A stretch of 64,000 nucleotides of DNA, from positions 16,910-80,909 of the forward strand of contig JACCGJ010005261.1 of assembly GCA_013407085.1 (NCBI GenBank). The letters run 5' to 3'. The translations under genes were made by a program, and so were the position numbers. A model generated the notes under the pieces. The model was not told where the DNA came from, ran no database searches, and worked only from the letters and a program-made list of their open reading frames with translations. This document shows, one piece after another, positions 1 through 9,492 of this stretch; within the stretch, counting starts at the first letter, position 1; the number at the start of each line of letters is the position of its first letter. The DNA comes from Atriophallophorus winterbourni (taxonomy: Eukaryota; Platyhelminthes; Trematoda; Plagiorchiida; Microphallidae).

Positions 1-320
1 GCTCACAGCCCTGCACTTACACACCACTACCGGTTTCTGGCTGTTTGTCGTCATCAGGTGGAGACAATAAGATTTGCTTCAGTGAGCCTTACAACAGTGG
101 CTAAGTGATAAACAGTTATACTTGAATGCCACTGTTGCATAGGGTTCGTACAATGAACCACGGTGTTCAACAACAGCATCACACAGTGATTCTTTGTCAA
201 GCCCTCGAGACACTTATAAACGAACAGTGTATATTATTACTTGCCCCCTCACTTACACACCACCTTCCTACTGCTTTGCGTTGTCAAATGGAGACAGTAA
301 CATTAGGCTCCTTTAACATT
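1..320 (-). repeat. Two tandem units of hammerhead repeat family B (decayed)
   Basis: Two copies of a short repeat lie head to tail with a period of about 236 bases; the shared CACTTACACACCAC block begins near 14 and again near 250, each followed about 45 bases on by a GGAGACARTAA block. The ribozyme-like core lies on the minus strand. Related units recur at 9.1, 12.2, 15.5, 18.95, 19.4, 26.0 and 26.4 kb. No protein is encoded. Inference: a non-coding, self-cleaving, retrozyme- or SINE-like family. Confidence 0.7.
25..64 (-). ncRNA. Hammerhead ribozyme relic, family B
   Basis: Read on the minus strand, a CTGATGA core (57 to 51) and a GAAA core are joined by an AAACA loop, and CCAC before the core can pair with GTGG after the GTA cleavage triplet. 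Stem II (GAC/GCC) no longer pairs well, so this copy is probably inactive. The undamaged version of the same design is at 15488-15529. Confidence 0.55.
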
Positions 321-1590
321 TAAATATTGGTGAAGTAGTAACGGTAGTATACTTGTAAATGTAGAAAATGTTGTGGCCCTCGAATTAGATGTTTACTATT
401 GGTGAAGAAACGGCACGACTGCTGTAAAAGACAGTTCTTGCGACATCTACAAAGCAATAGAAAGCACTTGAATTGAGACAACTGAAGCTTAAACCAGTTG
501 AAAATAATAAGGTCGGAGACACGAGTTAAGAATTTATCGGATAAACAGCTCTCAAGATGTCAATACGAAACTTGTTTGAATGCATGTTCCATTCGAGGTT
601 TAGGCACCTCTTCCCAGTTTATTTGTGCTTACTCTTCTATCAAATCCGTAGCTATTTAAGTCCCACCATTCCCCATCTTTTAGGATGTTACTTTTTCATG
701 GTTGTGTGGCAGTTAAGCATTCGTTACGTGCTACCGGTGTAATGCGGTCTGTGATGATGATAATACCAGAGATTTCGTGGCAATCATGGCACTAAAATGA
801 AGCCAAGAAATTGAGAATGAAATGCGACAGAGGATTGCACTAACGCTATACGGAAGCAAAGAGATAATCATTCGGAAAGATTCGAAATTTCAATTATACG
901 TTAATGTTCATGATAAGAATAGTACCCAATCAGAGAAATAGCAACAAAATATAACACAATATCAGCGAGATAAATGTTTTCTCAGGCCAAGGACCACAAA
1001 CGTTTGACAGATATATTGAGGTGAATAGAATGAATGATCGGTGATGTCGTTACGTTCAACACGCTACTTTAATGTTTCCATCGAGTAGTCACTAAAGATA
1101 AATTAAGATAGCTGGTTCATGGTGGTGTGGATGACAATTATCAGTGAGCATATCAACAAGTTCATCACTATAACAAAATCGTTGTTTCATCATAAATTCA
1201 AAGATGCTGTCGCAGGAAATATAACTTGCGCGAGAACTAATTTTGATACAACGTGTTAATATCATAATTTTTTACAAAGAGCGGGAAATGGCAGAGCAGT
1301 ACAAAAGATGAGTTACGGCACAAGAGATGGTAAAACCTGAAATCAGTTCAAAAAGTCAAAAGAACGAAGACGGCACGCGTAATATAAAAGCCTATGTACT
1401 TTAGTGATCATGGAATTAATTTAATCGGTTTTAGCTTACACTGTATCTGATGGGAAGAGCTGACAAGGGGATCAGATCGGTTAGACGACCACGACAGATG
1501 TTGCTGTCTCCTCGACTGGTCGGGCATATGACGTTACTCAAATGTGTCAGTCTGGAGAAACATTCATGAAGGCATAATCGCGATCGGTTA
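321..1590. other. No recognisable gene
   Basis: AT-rich sequence. The only open frames are about 60 codons and lack recognisable domains or homology to other parts of the window. I see no repeat signature that I can name. Confidence 0.5.
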
Positions 1591-1594
1591 AACG

Positions 1595-1760
1595 GTGGAC
1601 GGTAGCTCAGGCAGTAAGGTGTGAGACTACAATGGTGAACGTCCTGGGTTCGAATATGACCCGAGGAAAATGCAGGAAATGCACTGCTGATGAGCTCAAA
1701 TAAGAGCGAAGCTCGAGTCCAGTGCTGTCAATGTGGACCGTCGTGATAAACTTTGTGAAC
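1595..1760 (+). mobile_element. Sm-alpha-like SINE: tRNA-derived head plus hammerhead
   Basis: The head resembles a tRNA gene: an A-box-like GTAGCTCAGGCAG at 1602 and a B-box-like GGTTCGAATATGACC at 1648, about 45 bases apart, which is suitable for an internal RNA polymerase III promoter. A hammerhead follows directly at 1681-1725. A pol III head plus hammerhead is the known organisation of the schistosome Sm-alpha satellite/SINE family. I infer a related element; the exact ends are not visible. Confidence 0.7.
1681..1725 (+). ncRNA. Hammerhead ribozyme in the SINE (type I, one core change)
   Basis: Stem I is GCACTG (1681-1686) with CAGTGC (1720-1725), six perfect pairs. The CTGATGA core is at 1687-1693. 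Stem II is GCTC/GAGC (1694-1697, 1704-1707) with loop AAATAA. GAA follows at 1708-1710, then a palindromic stem III region ending GTC at 1719, the expected cleavage site. The base expected to be A at 15.1 reads G, which would weaken the A-U pair next to the cleavage site, so activity may be low. All three helices otherwise form. Confidence 0.75.
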
Positions 1761-2270
1761 ATTTCGAAGGACTTGGTACTGATGAGTAGTCGCCAAAAAC
1801 ATAATCATGGAAATAAATTATCGGACACCTAGATACCTGACAACTTTCTTTCTACTGAGGTATGCTGATTTAATTATAGAACTATTTGAAGCAGCTTCAA
1901 TATGAGAATATGATATTGTGTTGTACGTGGTTAGTGAGTGGCTTACGGACGAAACTCTCCAACCACGCAGCATTTATCATCGATTGAAAAGTACGTGGTT
2001 AGACAAGTTATCAACGCCGATGTGCTCAAACATCCCTCTTGAGATTCATTGGGTTTTAGCTTAAACTCAGTGCCACGGGATGACCTTATTTTGATCAGTT
2101 GTACCACCGGGTCAGATATCGTGCTGTTGCTCGCACTGTTCCGATAGGTCAATCTGCGCGCAGATTAATGATTGATTACTAACGAGTGATTAAAACGGGG
2201 ATGGTATTGGAAGATGTAGGATGCACATATCAAGTTGAAAGTGTTTATACACCACCTATAAACATTCATT
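1761..2270. other. No recognisable gene
   Basis: No domain, repeat family or RNA fold was recognised. A 69-codon minus-strand open frame here has no identifiable feature. Confidence 0.45.
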
Positions 2271-2274
2271 GAAC

Positions 2275-3445
2275 GAATCCCGAGATCAATGGGCATGGCG
2301 TTTGATCGCGTTGACCATTTTATACTCCTGAGCGAGCTGTAGGAGGTTGGTATTAATTGGTGCCTTCTTACCTGACCGGGAAGCTACCTTCTTGATCGCA
2401 AAGCAACTGTACGTATCGATGGTGTGATGGTGTGATGTGGGGAAATGGAAACCACTAGCGGTCTCCCACAAGGTTTGGTACTCGGTCCGGTTCTCTGTTT
2501 GGTGTACAACTTGTCACAGCCAAAAATATTTTTCTGCGTGGACTGTTTGCGCTTACAAAGCGATTTGGATATATTGAACAGCTGGTCTGAGTGGAACTAT
2601 CTCTCATTCACCTTCAGAAAGTGCAAAATGTTACAAATAAGTAAAAATTCCATTCTCTTACAACTTGGGATCGTAAAAACTGGAATGGACAACAAAAGAA
2701 AAGAACCTCGACGTATGGATCAGTGAGTGTCCGAAGAATAGCATGCAATGCGAAGCCGTGTACAACCGAACTAGCCGCATGATAGGCATGCTTCGGTGTA
2801 TTTTTGAACGTTTTCCCCATAAAACATTCCTCCTGCTCATAAATACGTATAGTAACTCAGTGTTCGATTACTCAGTGCAAGCTCGGGCACCATGGCTACA
2901 AAGGAACTTCAAGCTGCTCGAGAGGATTTATCACTGAGCAACAAAAATGGTTGGCTGTCTCCGCAACCAACCATGAGGAGCGACTGGTTCATCTTAATTT
3001 CGATTGGATCTCATCCTAACTTATAAAATAATGAACTGAATGGTCTACCCTCTGAGGCATCTATTTCGCCTCAGGTCAAGCCATGCCACACGTACTCACC
3101 GACTGCCATTTGATATTCCACATTCTCACCGGAACTACCGTCTTTTCTTCTAATCGGTGCGCGTTTGTTTCTTATGAAATTCCTTACCGTCATACCTTGT
3201 ACAATCCCCTTGTGAAATGATTTTAGCAACAAACTGGATATATTCCGCCCTACATCCGGTTTATATAACTTAATTGAGCAATTTCACACGACATTTATCC
3301 TAACGAAAATACATGACATTTATTCTAACTACAAGAAATATCGATCTCCCGACGTTTCAACCCTTTGTATATAATTTTTGTTCTTATACGAATATCCTAT
3401 GATGTTCTATATCTAGAAGCTTTTATACCATAAATTCTTGAATGT
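2275..3445 (+). pseudogene. CR1-like retrotransposon relic, RT and 3' UTR
   Basis: Broken reading frames carry reverse transcriptase landmarks: FDRVDH near 2300, a degraded SGVPQGSVLGPVL-like block near 2460, and the carboxy-terminal EERL and PHSH.NYR blocks at 2970-3140. Several stops and frameshifts interrupt it. The 3' UTR ends near 3445 with ACCATAAATTCTTGAAT, as in the family A element that ends at 24057. The endonuclease and ORF1 are absent, so it is 5'-truncated. Confidence 0.7.
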
Positions 3446-4765
3446 TTATTGAAACCTTATAAACATTATAAATATTTCAAATAATCTGTTACTCACGAAT
3501 AGTAAAACAGCATAACTAGCACCTCGGGTTTTGCATGAATGGTGTGCTATCCTTACTTGTTGAATACGGCTCACGTGTGCACCCACACTCTTAGATCATT
3601 TCTTAAGTACTCCAAAGTTTTGGTAAACAGATCCGTGCGTATCTATCGAAAAGCGAAAATAGTGTTAACACAATCTATATTCGAACGAAACTGCAATTAT
3701 GGAGTAATTATGTACTGCGCATATCACGCCATGCTACATTGCTTTACTCACGTTACTGAGCTGCATGTGGAAGCACGCTGAATTCTAATTTCTATTTCCT
3801 CTTAGTCCTGTCTGTACATTGGCGAACCTGACAGTATCTTATCCTGTTCTTATTTGGTAACTCCGGGCTTGTGGTTTCACACTATTCAAACGAAACTCGT
3901 CGATCAACGATTTCGTCTGCGCCGGTAAAGTATGACAGCGTATGGATGTGTGGGCTCTCATGGGTCATAATCTCTGGCCCTTAATCCGTACACGTCTCCA
4001 ATTCGGCAAGCGATTTTATTTAATTAAATCTTTTACGTGCGACCTAGTTTAACTCAGTATGATGATTGGAATTAACTGGGTAAAGTTCTTGGTCTTAAAT
4101 CACTGTATTGAGAAGCTTTATATTAGTCGAAACGCTTGGTGCCAGTGCCGTCTGATTGAATGTTAATGTCACTCACTTCTTTGCTTTAAGACTTGTAGAT
4201 TAAAAGACGTTTTGCTTGCTTTCTCGCGTTGCTCAAACATATATAACCACAACATCTGTTACTAGTTGCATGCTGCGTTTAACGCTGTTTAACGCGTATA
4301 TTCACTTTGATGCTACGTTCGGAACGTGCTTGTAGCCTTTGACGCAAAACGATTCTGAATTTGTATAACCCAGCTAGGTCCTGCGCCGAGCTGATGTCGC
4401 GGTCAACCATTCATTCGCTGAGTTATTCCTGAGTTGATTCTCTTCAAGAGAGTGGCCAGAATCTCTGTATCTACTCCACTTAGAATGGTTGCACTTTATG
4501 CAACCACTTTATTCTAGTTCGTATGAGAGAGCGTTCTTGTCAGTAATGGCATCGCTAGTCAAAGTGTAACATTCAATGAAAAAATCTTTAATATTTTGAC
4601 ATTTTTATTCAGCTGCAATATACAGCTCATTGTAACTGCAATCATTATATTATTGTGAGATTCCCCACTACCTGACGTCGAGACTAAATCGCCATTTGAT
4701 TGGTCCAAATGTTGACAAAATTGTTATCATTAATGCAGCGCATAACTAAATAAACTTCGTCTTCT
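3446..4765. other. No recognisable gene
   Basis: About 1.3 kb with only short open frames (up to 80 codons) lacking recognisable motifs. I see no repeat family or RNA structure that I can name. Confidence 0.45.
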
Positions 4766-4772
4766 ACTACAA

Positions 4773-4924
4773 ATGGATTTGGACAACATGTTAAATTGGG
4801 CAGCCATGAATGATATGACATTCAACATACGAAGAAATAAGATGCTCCACCATGCAAAGAATGTTCCTTGGGCATATCGATTGGGAGCTGAAAACTTACA
4901 GGCAAAATATTTTGGTTTTCAAAA
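4773..4924 (+). pseudogene. CR1-like RT fragment cut by a pogo-type insertion
   Basis: The translation runs as a recognisable piece of the RT thumb region: DLDNMLNWAAMNDMTFN aligns with DLDALHEWSVRNKLPFN of the family A element. It stops exactly at the TA before the pogo-like terminus at 4927, so the DNA transposon appears to have inserted into, or next to, a CR1 copy. No clear continuation was found after 5776. Confidence 0.6.
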
Positions 4925-4926
4925 TA

Positions 4927-5774
4927 CAGTGAAACCCACCTACAACGAACTCGCTTTCAACGAATTCCCGGTTTGAACAAACACACCATGATTTCCCAAA
5001 TAAATTCCTTCTTTGTAAGCCTATTTAAAACGTTCGTACAAAGAATCTGTTCGTTACGAATCTCGCCCATTACGAACACTACACGTTCCCGACAGCTATG
5101 TTTGTTTAATAAAGTTCATACATACAACGAACTCGCTTTGTCTTGCCTTTAACCCACAACGCTCCGTCAAGAGTGGCCTGCAGTCCGCTAAGAATAGAAC
5201 TGACACACACAGCTTGGCGAGACACCGGCAGCCTGGCCTACAGTGTGCTAACTGGCTCGTACGCACGCACAAGAAAATCACGTGAATTCTCTGTGACTGG
5301 TAGCTTCGTCTGTGAAAGATGCTATGAGTGCTCTTGATCTGTGTAGGAGATTTTTAGGATAAAACGAAGAGACGTCGGAAGAGAACTTGAATTTGTGGAG
5401 AGAGAGATCGAGGCGGTGGCGATGTCAAAACTTAAACAAAAGAGCATCGCCAGCTACTTTATGAAAGCGTGAGATTGGACTGTCAGCGTGTGTGCAAGAT
5501 GTTTTTACTACTCCGTTTTAGAATAAATTTACTATTATTAACATGAACTTGGATTTAATGTTGTGATCTGTGTGCTGTGGCATCATCTAATCATAAAATG
5601 GATTACACGCATGCAGAAAGACACAAAGGTAAGACATTCTTCACTTGTTTACACGTGTACAGAAAAACGGCGGTAAAATTACATGTATGACAATGCGGTT
5701 TACTTACAACGAACTCCGTTTTCAACGAACATTTTACTTTCTCTCCGGCGATTCATTGTACCCTGGTTCCACTG
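4927..5774 (+). mobile_element. pogo/Tigger-like DNA transposon, internally deleted
   Basis: The left end begins CAGTGAAACC and the right end is the reverse complement of CAGTGGAACC. Both are flanked by TA (4925-4926 and 5775-5776), the target duplication of Tc1/mariner/pogo elements. The CAGTGRAACC terminus is typical of the pogo/Tigger branch. The CTACAACGAACTC terminal block recurs near 5123 and 5706. At about 848 bp it is far too short for a full transposase; only a carboxy-terminal remnant survives (next entry). Confidence 0.75.
5348..5471 (+). pseudogene. Transposase C-terminal remnant with PIP-box-like tail
   Basis: A short frame ending in TGA at 5469-5471 finishes with QKSIASYFMKA. 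QxxIxxYF fits the PCNA-interacting PIP-box pattern (Q, three residues on I/L/M, then two aromatics). A PCNA-binding motif in the carboxy terminus of pogo transposase is established knowledge. The upstream part is basic and acidic (KRRDVGRELEFVEREIE) and is cut off by a stop near 5345. Being short, it can only be a remnant. Confidence 0.5.
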
Positions 5775-5824
5775 TATTCTCTTATGCGTGCAGTCACAAT
5801 GCGTTCCATTAATTTACAGATTAC

Positions 5825-8795
5825 CGGGGATGGGACCAAGGTACTAGACGAAGGTGAAGCCGTACATGCTTGTTACATCGATATTGTTGATGCAGTATTA
5901 ACTTAGGAATCAAAGCAACATGATTTGAAGCAATGGTTATATATTGCCGATGCCATTGTATCTCGTGATTCAATTGTTGTAGACAAAAATAGATTTCCTA
6001 GATCCTCCAACTACAAAGGCAATGACATTTCTATATCTATCATTACCAACTGGAAATCTAACCGCTCAAAACTTCTACCAGACGTGAGACTAAGCATGTT
6101 CCTTCACTAAAACCCAGAGAACCATCACAACCACAGCCTGATTGCAATCTTGTTAGTGACAGTCAAAATGTTACTCAAAAGAAACGTTCATACATTATGT
6201 AAGATAAATACGATCAAGTGCATATGTACGAATGCTCAGTGTTTAACTAACAAATTAGCTGAACTATGTGAGCTTTGTGACAGACTTCCATCCGATTCTA
6301 TTACAGTTACAGAGACATGGTTCCAGCCATACATGACTGATGCTGAGCTCTTGATTCCGAAAATGTCATTACTCCGTCGCGATCACCTAACATCCGGTGG
6401 TGCAGTTACAATCTTCCTCCGTGAACGTTTAGCGCAGTGTAACGTAATCGATCATCCTGACATCAGCCTTCTTGTGGTGTTCAGCAAACCTAGTCAGTGG
6501 AGATTAATGTACGATCGGCATCATTTACCGCTCGCCATCATCCAAAATCTCATTCAATGATAAACTAATCGAATCCCTGCAATACATCACAAGCTGCCAG
6601 AATACTCAATTGCTGATCATTTGCGATTTTAATCTCCCGCATCTGTTTTCAAGAAGTAAACACTCTCTGCATTCGCTTGAACGCAACTTCAATGAGGTTA
6701 TAGAAATTGCTTCACGGCACAACCACGTTGACGAGCCCACTCGCAGACGGGGTCATGACCAATTCAACCCTTGACCATGCCGTGACGCCAGAAGCATCCG
6801 CGGTAGATGATATACAATACCTGGCAGCACTGAGAAAGTGTTAACATACAGTGCTTGTCTTTCATTATATATGTAGTGCGGAACGACTTAGCGAACAGAC
6901 AAATGTCTTCAGGAAAATACTATTTCAATCCTTAAATATCAGTCTCCGGGATGCACACACTCATGAGTTTGATTCAATGGATTCTGTCTCATATTACAAT
7001 TCGTTTCTAAATTATCTAAATTTGAAGATTTACAAAAACTCGATTATTGTACCACACAAATGCAGCTACAACAACTAGTTTGTCATTCGCAGTAGAACTA
7101 AGAAATGGTTAGCTGTTAAGCCAGAGTCTTCGGTAACTCATAAGAAGTTTGGTACGGAAGAAACTTGGAAGCGATTCTGTAAGATACGGAATCACGTCAC
7201 GACTCTTGTAAGAGAAGATCACATGCAATTCCAAATGAACTTGCTTAAGAGAATGGAAAAGAATCCTAATGTTCTCGACAAGATAGTAAATGAGCGATCA
7301 AGAATCAAACCAGGCGAATTCTCTGTACAAACCCCTAATGGATTGACACACTCTGCCCAGGATACTTCCGATCGTTTAGCAACGTCTTACTCACTTGTTT
7401 TCAATCTTAAGCGATGTATCTCATATCAAGTTTTACCAAATTCGCCACGTTTGGAGTTATTAAGTGAAATGACTGTTAATGAATATATGGTTGGGCGAGA
7501 ACTTAGTCAAATAAACAAAAAGCTGTCCCTGGTGCAGACAAAATTATCACTGCCATAATTGGAAGGAGTATTGCTTTGATAGCTTCTACACGCGCGCTTA
7601 TTCAATATAAGCCTACATGAAGGAAACCTATCACTCTAATTATAAAGGTGGTAGCCGTTCAGATACAGCGAACTATAGGCCGGTAACGCTACTTCAAGTT
7701 ATCTCTAAATTAATGGAACACATTGTGACTGCGCACATAAGGGAACATTTTGAAAACCAAACTATTTTGGCCACTACACAACACGGTTTTCGAAGAAATC
7801 GTTGCTGTTTATCTAACCTTTTTACAACGTTTGAGGATTGAACCAAGGAACTACACGAAGGTGAGGCTGTACATGCTTGCTACATCGATATTTCCAAAGC
7901 TTTCGATAAAGTCAACCATGACATTCTAATAAAAAAGCTGAAAGCTTATGGAATAACTGAAATGTTGTTGAATTGGATAAGGGACTACCTTACTGATAGA
8001 CACGTCCATGTTCGCGATGGTAGCACTCTCGCTAGACAAATGTACGTCACGGGTGGAGTTCTCGGTGGTTGGACCTCATTCTTAGTGTAAATGAACGATA
8101 TAGTATAGGATATTGTATGTAACTTGATACTGCTTTTTCTACCATAAAACGTTCTGAGTTGGAAAAAGATCTTTGAGTATGTACTAGTGGAGACCTGAAG
8201 AATACATATTGACGGGCAAACATATTGTTAGGTATCTTTCGAAGAATATTTGGAAGATTCTCTCTGGCCAAGTTACTAAGGATAATGAATGTCTACCTTT
8301 GCCCTACGATGGTGTATGTGGTACGGGTCTGGGCTCCTTGGCTGCGAAAAGATATTGCTCTTTTTGATAAAAATATATCACAGAGCAACAAAGTTAGTGA
8401 TGGATCTTCGAAATGTTCCGTACACCGAAAGATTGCGACGTCTTGGTCTATGTGACTTTGCCGAAAGAGTGATACGACGCGATATCATTCTACCAAAGGA
8501 CATCCAATAAGACACTCGTTTAACGTGTGTGACGAGCAAGAGGCACGTGGACATACCCTATCCCTTTACGTCTTAAGTTCCCGTATTGATTGTCGGCGTC
8601 ATTTTTTCCTTTAGAAGTCCCTACCTCAACATGCGGCTGACTCTCCTTGCCTGGCGATGTTCAAAGCGAAATTGGACTTATATATGCAAAAGAACATTAT
8701 TCGTGAGCCATACATTTGATATACTGTATTCGTTACCTACTCCTATTTTTCACATTTTCATTCACAGCGTTATGGTCGTGTGTTATAAAGTATAA
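5825..8795 (+). pseudogene. CR1-like retrotransposon relic, family C copy 1
   Basis: An RT scrap at 5832-5890 (…LDEGEAVHACYIDI) is followed by an ORF1 scrap at 5925-6110, homologous to the second RRM-like domain of the family A ORF1. The endonuclease start follows (TNAQCL, TETWF, 6200-6330), then linker (6850-7550) and RT (YKGGSRSDTANYRPVTLL at 7640; QHGFRRN at 7780; ISKAFDKVNHD at 7890), and thumb and tail to about 8700. Many stops and frameshifts show long decay. At 7475-7500 the copy is uninterrupted at the site where copy 2 (29.3-32.1 kb) carries an insertion. Confidence 0.8.
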
Positions 8796-9039
8796 CCATC
8801 AATCCTTCGTTCTCGATTTGGTTGCTATTGACTAATCAGGTAAAATGTTTCTGATAACAAGTGTGCATAAACGGAGCGTTTTGCCTCTTTGTTTTCTAAC
8901 GTTCAACAATTGCAGTTCCCGAGGGTTTCGTTCGGAAGGTAGAAGATGAGTTGCAAAATTTGTCTCAAGAATTAGGCCAGCGCTGGCATATCATCCGGTA
9001 TGTAACAAGTGAAATGCCTGAGGCTGTTTGGAATTAGAT

Positions 9040-9215
9040 TTTGTTAATGCAATGTGGTGCTCACATACCCATCCCTTACACACCACTACCCGTTTCTGAC
9101 TGTTTGCCGTCATCAGGTGGAGACAGTAAGATCAGGTTCAGTGCAGATTGATATGATGCTAAAACTCAAAAGTTTAAAGCAACTAAATTCATAGGCGACG
9201 AATGCTATGTTCGTG
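9040..9215 (-). repeat. Hammerhead repeat family B, single unit
   Basis: It shares the ATGTGGTGCTCACA lead-in, the CACACCACTACC block and the GGAGACAGTAAGATCAGG block with units at 1-110 and 15.48 kb. The ribozyme strand is minus. The unit ends near AAAGTTTAAAGC at 9170-9180. Confidence 0.65.
9083..9124 (-). ncRNA. Hammerhead ribozyme relic, family B
   Basis: On the minus strand CTGATGA (9116 to 9110) and GAAA are present, CCAC/GTGG forms stem I, and stem II can only form as GGC/GTC with a wobble and a C/A mismatch next to the core. The cleavage triplet would be GTA. It is likely weak or inactive. Confidence 0.5.
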
Positions 9216-9311
9216 GCTCCTCTATGACTAGCTACCAGTGCTCGTCACGCAAGGAGCTACGGTAAAAGTCGCTTCAATTCAATACACCTACTCATCGTGA
9301 CGGATTAGTAC

Positions 9312-9355
9312 ATTATTATTATTGTTATTATTATTATCATCATCATTATTATTGA
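9312..9355 (+). repeat. Imperfect trinucleotide microsatellite
   Basis: A run of TTA units with some TCA units, just downstream of the exchanger stop codon. It is an ordinary simple repeat and not a poly-A tail. Confidence 0.8.
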
Positions 9356-9492
9356 TATCGACTTTGCACTATTGTTTGAAAGATTGGCATGCAATATTTC
9401 CGCCAAGCCGACATTCTCGTCTTCCCTATATGCACACATTCGCCGTTACTGTCCCAGTGCATTCCAACACACAAAAACACGCATGATAAGCT

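Noticed and set aside
126..323. Short open frames of 60-110 codons across the window as genes
   Set aside because: They overlap recognised repeats or are antisense shadows of transposon frames, and lack domains, conservation or start context.
1601..1665. Functional tRNA gene
   Set aside because: A- and B-box-like blocks are present, but a full cloverleaf with acceptor stem is not, and a hammerhead follows directly; a SINE head explains it better.
1776..1800. CTGATGA near 1778 as a second SINE hammerhead
   Set aside because: No GAAA core and no pairing flanks.
6170..6195. Frameshift heptamer at the ORF1/ORF2 junction of family C copy 1
   Set aside because: The text CAAAAGAAACG resembles the slippery site, but the heptamer is broken, the reading frames are decayed and no hairpin follows; it cannot be used as evidence.
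9312..9355. Repeat after the exchanger as a retrocopy poly-A tail
   Set aside because: The run is TTA/TCA on the plus strand, which is a trinucleotide microsatellite and not a homopolymer A tract on the gene's strand.
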